A DNA stretch of 7,470 nt from Betaproteobacteria bacterium (GTDB lineage: Bacteria > Pseudomonadota > Gammaproteobacteria > Burkholderiales > SG8-39). The translations under genes and the position numbers were made by a program. The first letter of the stretch is position 1. Each line of letters begins with the position of its first letter. This document shows positions 1-5,114 of this stretch, one piece after another. The notes beneath the pieces are model-generated. The model saw nothing but the letters and a program-made list of their open reading frames with translations. It made no database searches and was not told the DNA's origin. The stretch spans positions 1-7,470 of the forward strand of contig JAOUFA010000173.1 of NCBI GenBank assembly GCA_029858545.1, written 5' to 3'.

Positions 1-117
1 GAGTTCAACGTCTATCGCTGGGCGGGACGCATGCTGCTCGACGCCGCGCGCATGAGGCATCGCCGCCGGGTGCTCGCCTCCGGGGGCAACGCGCGCGAAC
101 GCGCGGCAGGGAGCTAG
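1..117 (+). CDS. otsA: Partial C-terminus, probable trehalose-6-phosphate synthase (OtsA)
   Basis: An open frame enters from the left edge and stops at TAG 115-117, giving 38 residues that begin EFNVYRWAGRMLLDAARMRH and end in a basic, Ala/Gly-rich tail. The N-x-Y-R-W-A-x-R-hydrophobic helix resembles the C-terminal helix of GT20 trehalose-6-phosphate synthases, which transfer glucose from UDP-glucose to glucose-6-phosphate in the cytoplasm. The catalytic domains lie outside the window. The strongest support is context: the complete phosphatase gene otsB starts two bases after this stop, with its ribosome-binding site inside this gene's last codons, as expected of an otsAB operon. Another enzyme next to otsB, such as a GH15 glucoamylase-like protein, cannot be excluded from this tail alone. 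Confidence 0.6.
   Translation, partial: EFNVYRWAGRMLLDAARMRHRRRVLASGGNARERAAGS
108..113 (+). promoter_or_regulatory. Ribosome-binding site of otsB
   Basis: AGGGAG lies six bases before the ATG at 120 and inside the end of the upstream gene. It fixes the otsB start and implies co-translation with the preceding gene. Confidence 0.7.
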
Positions 118-119
118 CG

Positions 120-875
120 ATGGCGCTCGCCCTGCCCCGCTACGCCGCGGACTGGGCATTCCTGCTCGATATCGACGGAACGCTGCTCGCGCACGCCGAG
201 CGGCCCGACGCGGTGCAGGCCGATGACGCGATCATTGCACTGCTCGACGCGTTGCACGCCGGCAGCGGAGGCGCGCTCGCGCTCGTCAGCGGGCGCTCGA
301 TCGCCGACATCGACCGGCTGTTCGCACCGCGGCGCTTCGCGGTAGCTGGCCAGCACGGCATCGAGCGGCGCGACGCAGCGAACGGTTTGCACCACCATGC
401 GTTTCCGGTCGAATCGCTGCGACGCGTCGCGATACGGCTCGGCGAATTCGCGGCCGTACACGGCGGTGTCCTCCTCGAGGACAAGGGCGCGAGCCTCGCA
501 CTGCACTATCGGCTCGCGCCGCAACTCGCGGGGGCGGCGCGCTCGCTCGTGGAAATCGAGGCACGAGCGCTCGGCGACGGTTTCGAAATCCAGCACGGCA
601 AGATGGTGCTCGAGATCAAGCCGGGTGGGCGCGACAAGGGCGTCGCAATCGAGGAGTTCATGCTCGAGGCGCCGTTTCGCGGACGCACGCCGCTATTCAT
701 CGGCGATGACGCGACCGACGAATTCGGATTTGAAGTCGTGCAACGACTCGGCGGGATCGCGATCAAAGTCGGGCCCGGGGCCAGCCTCGCGCGCTGGCGA
801 CTCGCCGACACCGGCGCGGTGCGTGCCTGGCTTGGCGAGTGGGCAAGCCACTATGCCCGACCGGCCGGACCGTGA
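120..875 (+). CDS. otsB: Trehalose-6-phosphate phosphatase (HAD superfamily, OtsB)
   Basis: This 251-residue protein has the full HAD-phosphatase motif set of trehalose-phosphatases. Motif I is DIDGT at 17-21, with D17 the expected nucleophile and D19 the acid/base. Motif II is VSGRS at 56-60. The family segment GQHGIE lies at 77-82, and the cap carries EDKG at 120-123 followed by HYR at 129-131. The motif III lysine region is EIKPGGRDKG at 165-174, and motif IV is GDDATDE at 195-201, which binds Mg2+. The length matches the usual 240-270 residues. The protein should dephosphorylate trehalose-6-phosphate to trehalose in the cytoplasm, completing OtsAB synthesis used in osmotic and desiccation stress. 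The ATG at 120 is supported by an AGGGAG Shine-Dalgarno at 108-113, six bases away, inside the preceding gene, so translation is probably coupled. No anomalies seen. Confidence 0.95.
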   Translation: MALALPRYAADWAFLLDIDGTLLAHAERPDAVQADDAIIALLDALHAGSGGALALVSGRSIADIDRLFAPRRFAVAGQHGIERRDAANGLHHHAFPVESLRRVAIRLGEFAAVHGGVLLEDKGASLALHYRLAPQLAGAARSLVEIEARALGDGFEIQHGKMVLEIKPGGRDKGVAIEEFMLEAPFRGRTPLFIGDDATDEFGFEVVQRLGGIAIKVGPGASLARWRLADTGAVRAWLGEWASHYARPAGP

Positions 876-962
876 AGAAATCCTAGCAGGTGCCCCCGAT
901 TTGCGGCGGGGCGGGCCACCCCCGCTGGAGCGAAACATGCCGATGCCCGTTACACTATGCGG
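876..962 (+). promoter_or_regulatory. otsB to C26 hydrolase intergenic spacer with candidate -10 element
   Basis: These 87 bases separate otsB from the next operon. A GC-rich inverted repeat, GCGGGG at 906-911 with CCCCGC at 920-925 (8-base loop), has no following T-run, so it is at best a weak terminator. TACACT at 951-956 resembles a sigma70 -10 box, although no good -35 is seen 16-18 bases upstream. It ends six bases before the ATG at 963, so transcription from it would begin at or next to that start codon. This reading is tentative. Confidence 0.35.
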
Positions 963-1832
963 ATGGATCAACCACTACGACGGCGCGCGATATTGCCCGC
1001 GAAGACGTTGCTCACGCGCGCTACGCGCACAATGCGGGAATTTGTCACGCGACGCCTCGCGCCGGCACCGCTCAAGATCGGCATGTCGGCGCGGATCTTT
1101 CATCCCCGTCCCGGTGCGCGCGGACTCGAGTCGAAGCCGCTGCAGTACCTCGAACAATCGGTCGCGCACTGGGTGATGTCGCGAAATGTGCTCGTTTTCA
1201 TGGTGCCGACGGCCAACAAGGACGGGCTAATCCACCGCAGCAACATGCGCGTCGCCGATTACGCCCGTGTTCTCGACGGACTGGTGCTGCAGGGCGGTGC
1301 GGACATCAGCCCGCTCACTTACGGCGAGGATCCGCTTGCGCCGGAATGGACGGGCGACCGGCTTCGCGACGTCTACGAAATCGAGTTGCTGCACGAGTTC
1401 GTCGAGGCGCGCAAACCGGTCCTGGGTATCTGCCGCGGCATGCAGATCATCAATGTCGCCTTCGGTGGCACGCTCTACCAGGACATCTCCACGCAGGTTC
1501 CGCTCGCGCAATCGCACGTCACGGACGGCTATGACCGGAATGCGCACGAAATCCGCCTGGAGCCCGGATCGGGTCTCGGTGCGCTCTACCCCGGGGTCGA
1601 GCGCGGACGCGTGATCTCGATTCACCACCAGTCGGTCAAGGCTCTCGGCCGGGGACTTGCGGTCGAGGCGACTGCGGAGCCCGACGGCGTGATCGAGGCG
1701 ATTCGCGGCACGGGCGAGAGCTTTGTGCTCGGCGTGCAATGGCACCCGGAGTTTCACCTGCCGGGAGATGGCTCGGTTCTGGACGGGGCGCCGATTCTGG
1801 ACGCGTTCCTTCGCGCCGCGCGCCGGGCCTGA
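963..1832 (+). CDS. Peptidase C26 / gamma-glutamyl-gamma-aminobutyrate hydrolase-like amidase (PuuD family)
   Basis: This is a class I glutamine-amidotransferase-like hydrolase of about 289 residues. The nucleophile elbow reads GICRGMQIINVAFGGTLYQDI with the predicted catalytic Cys at 157. The partner motif GVQWHPE supplies His 261 and Glu 263. The segment SIHHQSVKALGRGL is typical of the PuuD branch. Known members hydrolyse gamma-glutamyl amide bonds, such as gamma-glutamyl-GABA to glutamate plus GABA. The substrate here is unknown, and no other putrescine-pathway gene (puuA, puuB, puuC) is in view. The gene is 25 bases upstream of an antiporter and in the same unit as a YbdK-type gamma-glutamyl ligase. 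The start is uncertain. ATG 957 and ATG 963 are in frame but lack a Shine-Dalgarno. ATG 1032, giving MREFVTRRLAPAPLKIG, also lacks one and would remove a basic 23-residue extension. I prefer 963 because a -10-like box ends six bases before it. No signal peptide is evident, so it is probably cytoplasmic. Confidence 0.88.
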   Translation: MDQPLRRRAILPAKTLLTRATRTMREFVTRRLAPAPLKIGMSARIFHPRPGARGLESKPLQYLEQSVAHWVMSRNVLVFMVPTANKDGLIHRSNMRVADYARVLDGLVLQGGADISPLTYGEDPLAPEWTGDRLRDVYEIELLHEFVEARKPVLGICRGMQIINVAFGGTLYQDISTQVPLAQSHVTDGYDRNAHEIRLEPGSGLGALYPGVERGRVISIHHQSVKALGRGLAVEATAEPDGVIEAIRGTGESFVLGVQWHPEFHLPGDGSVLDGAPILDAFLRAARRA

Positions 1833-1843
1833 ACAGACCGGAA

Positions 1844-1850
1844 AGGGAGA
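1844..1850 (+). promoter_or_regulatory. Ribosome-binding site of the antiporter gene
   Basis: AGGGAGA lies seven bases before ATG 1858 and selects this start over in-frame upstream codons that fall inside the C26 gene. Confidence 0.75.
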
Positions 1851-1857
1851 CCGAGCA

Positions 1858-3069
1858 ATGGGAGATTTGTTGGGACACGTCTGGCCGCCACAATTTTCGC
1901 AGGCGATCCTGTTCGGCGTATTGCTTCTCGCGGGGCTGCTTGCCGGCGAAGCGGTGCGCCGCTTTCTCGCACTTCCGCGCATCGTCGGCTATGCGCTCGC
2001 CGGGGTCGCGCTCGGCCCCCGCGTCTCGGGTCTGCTCGGCGTGGAAGTGCTGCAGGCGGCGCGCGTGTTCGTCGATCTGTCGATTGGATTGATTGTCTTC
2101 GAACTCGGTTTCCGTCTCGATTTCGACTGGCTCAAGCGCAACCGATGGCTTTTCGCCACCGCGCTCGCCGAGTCCCTGTTCAGCTTCGTGGCCATCTATG
2201 CAGCGCTTCGTTACTTCGACTTCCGGCCGTTGATTGCCGCCGCGGCGGCGGCGATTGGCACCGCTACCTCTCCCGCGGTGGTAATGATGGTCGCGCGCGA
2301 ACAACGCGCTGAAGGACAGGTGACCGAGCGCATGCTGCTCTTTACCGCGTTGAACTGCATGATCGGCTACCTCCTGCTCACGCTGATCCTGCCCTGGGTG
2401 CATCTCGAGCACCAGACCGACTGGATGGAGGCTCTGTGGCGTCCGCTCTATCTGCTCGTCGGTTCCGCGCTTGCGGGTTACCTTGCATCGTTCGCACTGC
2501 TCCGGCTGGCCGCCTGGATCGGCAAACGAGAGGACGCGCAGTTCGTGCTGCTCGTCGCGATGATCGTGCTGGTCGTCGGCACCGCGCGCGCCCTCGACCT
2601 GTCGGTGATGGTGGCGGTCGTCGTGTTCGGGCTGCTCGCGCACAATCTCGATGCGCGTCGGGCCCTGCTGCCGCTTCGCATCGGCGCGGCGGGGCAGTTG
2701 TTCTTCGTCGCACTGTTCGTGCTGACCGGAGCGAACCTCGAATTCGGCGGGTTCGGCGCGGTCGCGCTCGCAGCCATGGCGTTTGTCGTGGTGCGCTTTC
2801 TCGCCAAGGGTCTTGCCCTCATCGTCTTCGCCCCGCTTTCGGGACTTCGGCCCGGCGGGGGAGGGCTTGTTGCGCTTGCGCTACTGCCGATGTCTGGACT
2901 CAGCGTGACGATGCTGCAGGATACGGCGGCGCTGTACGCGGGCTTCGGCGCGGAGCTTGCGTCGGTGGTGCTCCCTGCGATCGCGATCCTCGAGTTGCTC
3001 GGCCCGCTCGCGACGCAGTACGCGCTGCAGCGCGCGAACGAGAGCCATCCTGAGACACAGGACAAATGA
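1858..3069 (+). CDS. CPA-family cation:proton antiporter (Na_H_Exchanger domain), no RCK domain
   Basis: This 403-residue, strongly hydrophobic protein has roughly 11-13 predicted membrane segments. It shows the monovalent cation:proton antiporter signature: LPRIVGYALAGVALGP at 39-54, a FELGFRLD segment around Glu 82, TATSPAVV around 135-142, TALNCMIGY at 163-171 and a late LTGANLEF stretch. It ends shortly after the last helix, so unlike KefB, KefC or YbaL it has no cytoplasmic nucleotide-binding domain. The FE-x-G-x-x-L-D signature is more CPA1-like, while the N-terminal LP-x-x-x-GY-x-x-x-G motif is common to CPA2. Oddly, the TDP and ND core motifs of CPA1 appear here as TSP (Ser 138) and NC (Cys 167), so acidic ion-binding residues seem to be missing. 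It sits between a gamma-glutamyl hydrolase and a YbdK-like ligase, with spacings of 25 and 10 bases, so the three are probably co-transcribed. The transported ion is unknown. Confidence 0.88.
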   Translation: MGDLLGHVWPPQFSQAILFGVLLLAGLLAGEAVRRFLALPRIVGYALAGVALGPRVSGLLGVEVLQAARVFVDLSIGLIVFELGFRLDFDWLKRNRWLFATALAESLFSFVAIYAALRYFDFRPLIAAAAAAIGTATSPAVVMMVAREQRAEGQVTERMLLFTALNCMIGYLLLTLILPWVHLEHQTDWMEALWRPLYLLVGSALAGYLASFALLRLAAWIGKREDAQFVLLVAMIVLVVGTARALDLSVMVAVVVFGLLAHNLDARRALLPLRIGAAGQLFFVALFVLTGANLEFGGFGAVALAAMAFVVVRFLAKGLALIVFAPLSGLRPGGGGLVALALLPMSGLSVTMLQDTAALYAGFGAELASVVLPAIAILELLGPLATQYALQRANESHPETQDK

Positions 3070-3079
3070 AACCCTTGTG

Positions 3080-4201
3080 ATGAGCGACGAAACGACATTC
3101 AAACCCTCCGCGGCGACCAGCATAGGGGTCGAGCTCGAGTTACAACTTCTGCGTGCGCGCGACTACGACCTCTCCCGCGACGCGCAGGATCTGATCGCCA
3201 GACTGGACAAGGTGAAACTCAGCGGCGCAGTGAAACCCGAGATCACCGAAAGCATGATCGAGCTCAACAGCTCAGTGCATCTTGACTACGAATCGCTATG
3301 CGCCGAACTCGAGACGATGCGTGATGCGGTGTCGAAAGAGGCCGGCCTGCTCAACGTGCGCGTCTCGGGCGGCGGAGCGCACCCTTTTCACGACTGGGCG
3401 GACCGCCGGATCTACCCGACCGCACGCTTCCGCAATCTGCTCGAGCGCTACGGGTATCTTGCCAAGCAGTTCACCGTTTTCGGGCAGCACATTCATGTCG
3501 GCTGCGGGAGTGGCGACGAGGCAATCTACCTCGTGCACATGTTGACCCGCTACGTACCGCATTTCATCGCGCTCTCGGCAGCCTCCCCCTTCTACCAGGG
3601 GGAAGACACGTCATTTCAATCGTCGCGCCTGACGGCAATCAATGCCTTCCCGCTTTCGGGTCACATGCCTTTTGTACCCGATTGGAGCGAATTCGCGGAG
3701 TATTTCGAGAAGATGCGCGGTTTCGGCATCGTCGAGAGCATGAAGGACTTCTACTGGGACATCCGGCCGAAGCCGGAGTACGGCACGATTGAGATCCGCG
3801 TATGCGACACGCCGCTCACGGTTGCGCGAGCGGCTCAACTCGCCGCCTACGCGCAAGCGCTCGTTGCCTATCACCTCGAGGAGCGTCCTCAGAATCCGGC
3901 GCGCGATACCTATCTTGTCGATCGCTTCAACCGCTTCGAGGCCTGCCGGTACGGGATCGCCGGCGAGCTCGTCGAACCGTATCTGCGGCGCAAGAAGCGC
4001 ATCGGCGAGGACATTCTGGATACGATCGCCGAAGTCATGCCGCAGGCGCATCGATTCGGATCTGCCGGCGCGTTGAGCGAACTTTCCGCCGGCGTGCGCG
4101 CGGGGACGTCGGACGCGGACTGGCTACGCCAGCGACGGACCGAACGCGGGTCGCTTACCGATGTGGTCCACGCGGCAAGCGATCGATGGCAAGGAAAATA
4201 A
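3080..4201 (+). CDS. YbdK/GCS2-family carboxylate-amine ligase (glutamate-cysteine ligase type 2)
   Basis: This 373-residue protein matches the usual YbdK length of about 370. Signatures in order are GVELELQL at 16-23 (N-terminal nucleotide/Mg2+ strand), PEITESMIELNSS at 53-65, GGGAHPF soon after residue 95, FGQHIHVG ending at Gly 141 (His 137 and His 139), LSAASPFYQGEDT with a following Ser-Arg-Leu, RPKPEYGTIEIRVCDTP at 229-245, and a C-terminal NRFEACRYG helix. The GCS2 family activates the gamma-carboxyl of glutamate with ATP and couples it to an amine. E. coli YbdK has only weak glutamate-cysteine ligase activity and its natural amine substrate is not settled. The gene starts ten bases after the antiporter stop. 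No proper Shine-Dalgarno precedes ATG 3080 (a GTG lies just upstream at 3077), which suggests translational coupling. The likely product is a gamma-glutamyl compound, possibly the substrate of the C26 hydrolase two genes upstream. Confidence 0.92.
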   Translation: MSDETTFKPSAATSIGVELELQLLRARDYDLSRDAQDLIARLDKVKLSGAVKPEITESMIELNSSVHLDYESLCAELETMRDAVSKEAGLLNVRVSGGGAHPFHDWADRRIYPTARFRNLLERYGYLAKQFTVFGQHIHVGCGSGDEAIYLVHMLTRYVPHFIALSAASPFYQGEDTSFQSSRLTAINAFPLSGHMPFVPDWSEFAEYFEKMRGFGIVESMKDFYWDIRPKPEYGTIEIRVCDTPLTVARAAQLAAYAQALVAYHLEERPQNPARDTYLVDRFNRFEACRYGIAGELVEPYLRRKKRIGEDILDTIAEVMPQAHRFGSAGALSELSAGVRAGTSDADWLRQRRTERGSLTDVVHAASDRWQGK

Positions 4202-4209
4202 AAAGCAAA

Positions 4210-4225
4210 GGGGGCTTGCGCCCCC
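4210..4225. terminator. Hairpin terminator between convergent ybdK-like and pal genes
   Basis: GGGGGC at 4210-4215 pairs with GCCCCC at 4220-4225 across a four-base TTGC loop. It lies 8 bases after the ligase stop and 43 bases beyond the pal stop. Read on the minus strand the hairpin is followed by a T-rich run (TTTGCTTTTTATTTT), making it a good intrinsic terminator for pal. On the plus strand the trailing sequence is less T-rich, so bidirectional use is likely but weaker in that direction. Confidence 0.75.
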
Positions 4226-4268
4226 CTAGTTCATTCGAGCCTCGCGCTAAGCTGGCTTGTTTGCCCGC

Positions 4269-4832
4269 TTAGTTACCCTGGTAGACGATATCGCTGCGAC
4301 GGTTCTCTGCCCATGCGGTCTCGCCATGGCCGGCCGCCTTGGGCTTTTCCTCGCCATAGCTGACGGTCTCCATCCTCTGCTCGGCGACACCGAGCAGCTT
4401 CATCGCGTTCTTCACCGCGTCGGCACGCCGCTGACCCAGCGCAAGGTTGTACGAACGGCTACCCCGCTCGTCGCAGTTGCCCTCGATCCGCACCTTCACC
4501 CCGGCGTTGTCCTTCAGATATTCCACGTTCGCCTGAACGACCGATGCGTATTCGCTCTTCAGCGCGTACTTGTCGAAATCATAGTAGACGCTGCGCTGCG
4601 CAGGCATGCTGCTGCGCGCGGCCTGCGCCGGGGTCGAATCCGCGGCCTGCGCCGCGGGTGGAGTTTGGCCTGCAGGTTGGGTTTCGGCTGCCGGCTTGGG
4701 CGCCTCCGTTGCAGCAGGAGTCGCCGCGGCGGTTGCGGCCGTGTCGGCGGCCGGGGTCGGCGGGGTCGACGCGCAGGCGCCGAGCAGCACCGACAGGGCC
4801 ACTACGGCGGTCAGATAAATGGATCGAGTCAT
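4269..4832 (-). CDS. pal: Peptidoglycan-associated lipoprotein (Pal, OmpA-like C-terminal domain)
   Basis: The 187-residue protein opens with a lipoprotein signal peptide whose lipobox LGAC places the lipidated Cys at residue 20, predicting an outer-membrane lipid anchor. Residues 22-78 form a low-complexity Ala/Pro/Thr linker. From about 80 to 187 there is an OmpA_C domain: VYYDFDKYALK at 82-92, the peptidoglycan-binding loop EGNCDERGS at 117-125 with Asp 121, then YNLALGQRRADAVK at 128-141 with Arg 136. By family knowledge these Asp and Arg residues contact diaminopimelate. Pal normally works with TolB, TolA, TolQ and TolR in outer-membrane constriction at division. Here no tolB or cpoB neighbour is present: the gene upstream on this strand is an MFS transporter and the downstream gene is convergent. 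It may therefore be a stand-alone or second Pal. A Shine-Dalgarno AGGAGA (forward 4843-4848) lies ten bases before the start codon. Confidence 0.93.
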   Translation of the reverse strand: MTRSIYLTAVVALSVLLGACASTPPTPAADTAATAAATPAATEAPKPAAETQPAGQTPPAAQAADSTPAQAARSSMPAQRSVYYDFDKYALKSEYASVVQANVEYLKDNAGVKVRIEGNCDERGSRSYNLALGQRRADAVKNAMKLLGVAEQRMETVSYGEEKPKAAGHGETAWAENRRSDIVYQGN

Positions 4833-4842
4833 GATGGTCTTC

Positions 4843-4848
4843 TCTCCT
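4843..4848 (-). promoter_or_regulatory. Ribosome-binding site of pal
   Basis: On the minus strand AGGAGA lies ten bases upstream of the pal ATG (forward CAT 4830-4832). The spacing is slightly long but within range, and no competing start lies nearby. Confidence 0.6.
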
Positions 4849-4892
4849 ATCCTGGAACGTTGAGGTCGTGGCAGCTAAAGGTAGCACGTATA

Positions 4893-4915
4893 GCGAGCGA
4901 GAGCGAGCGAGCGAG
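4893..4915. repeat. Short GCGA/GAGC tetranucleotide repeat upstream of pal
   Basis: The tract is two GCGA units, a GA interruption, then three GCGA units and a final G. It lies about 60 bases upstream of the pal start in non-coding DNA. It is directly visible, but short and imperfect. Confidence 0.7.
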
Positions 4916-4935
4916 TCGCGTACGTAAAGAGAATG

Positions 4936-4956
4936 GCGCACACGGACACCGTGCGC
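4936..4956 (-). terminator. Bulged hairpin, possible minus-strand terminator
   Basis: CACGG at 4941-4945 pairs with CCGTG at 4949-4953 around a three-base loop, and GCG at 4936-4938 can extend pairing to CGC at 4954-4956 across a two-base bulge. Read on the minus strand it is followed by ATTCTCTTT, a weak T-rich tract. It could be a secondary terminator for read-through from the MFS gene, or a leader structure of pal. Confidence 0.3.
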
Positions 4957-4992
4957 GCTAGCTGCTTGGCAACCCGCCCTGAAACCGCGCCC

Positions 4993-5057
4993 TGACACCG
5001 CCCCGCCTATAGGATCGCACCAAGGTGTCACGCCGGTCAACCCGGCAATTTGTCACA
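4993..5057. repeat. Cluster of TGTCA-type words, possible operator region
   Basis: TGACACC at 4993-4999 and GGTGTCA at 5024-5030 form a perfect 7-base inverted repeat with 24 bases between the arms. TGTCAC recurs as a direct repeat at 5026-5031 and 5051-5056, 25 bases apart. Between those copies lies a further inverted repeat, GCCGG with CCGGC and a 5-base centre (about 5032-5046). The repeats are plain in the sequence; a role as binding sites for a regulator of pal is inference. Confidence 0.4.
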
Positions 5058-5071
5058 ATACAATTCTTCGG

Positions 5072-5104
5072 CGCGCGGGAAACGCGAGCCCCGCGGCCCG
5101 CGCG
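5072..5104 (-). terminator. Probable terminator of the MFS gene
   Basis: A perfect 8-base inverted repeat, CGCGCGGG at 5072-5079 and CCCGCGCG at 5097-5104, encloses a 17-base GC-rich loop and begins 10 bases past the MFS stop codon. On the minus strand it is followed within seven bases by AATTGTATTGT, which is T-rich for this genome but not a clean T-run. Placement favours a terminator; the large loop and imperfect tail lower confidence. Confidence 0.45.
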
Positions 5105-5114
5105 AGGTCCTGCG

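Larger units (their letters stand above)
4833..5114. other. Repeat-rich non-coding region between pal and the MFS gene
   Basis: These 282 bases have no convincing coding frame on either strand. They hold, left to right: the pal leader with its ribosome-binding site, a GCGA tetranucleotide tract (4893-4915), a bulged hairpin (4936-4956), a cluster of TGTCA-type words in inverted and direct orientation (4993-5057), and a long perfect hairpin next to the MFS stop (5072-5104). A pal promoter should lie here. Minus-strand TATACG near 4886-4891 and TATTGT near 5055-5060 are -10-like, but neither has a good -35 partner, so I do not call one. Confidence 0.6.

Noticed and set aside
906..925. GC-rich inverted repeat after otsB as an intrinsic terminator
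   Set aside because: The stem is only six pairs and neither strand has a T-run after it. In DNA this GC-rich such repeats are common, so I mention it only within the spacer entry.
1636..2643. 335-codon open frame on the minus strand opposite the antiporter
   Set aside because: Its translation is rich in Arg, Glu, His and Gln with no recognisable domain, as expected from the antisense of a hydrophobic high-GC gene. The plus-strand antiporter and C26 gene explain the region.
2957..3079. 41-residue N-terminal extension of the YbdK-like ligase
   Set aside because: The extension is an Arg/Ser-rich read-through of the antiporter's 3' end in another frame. The ATG at 3080 gives the normal family length.
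5018..5027. CACC-AA-GGTG palindrome as an independent site
   Set aside because: It is only four bases per arm and nested in the larger TGACACC/GGTGTCA repeat. It is not separable from that feature.
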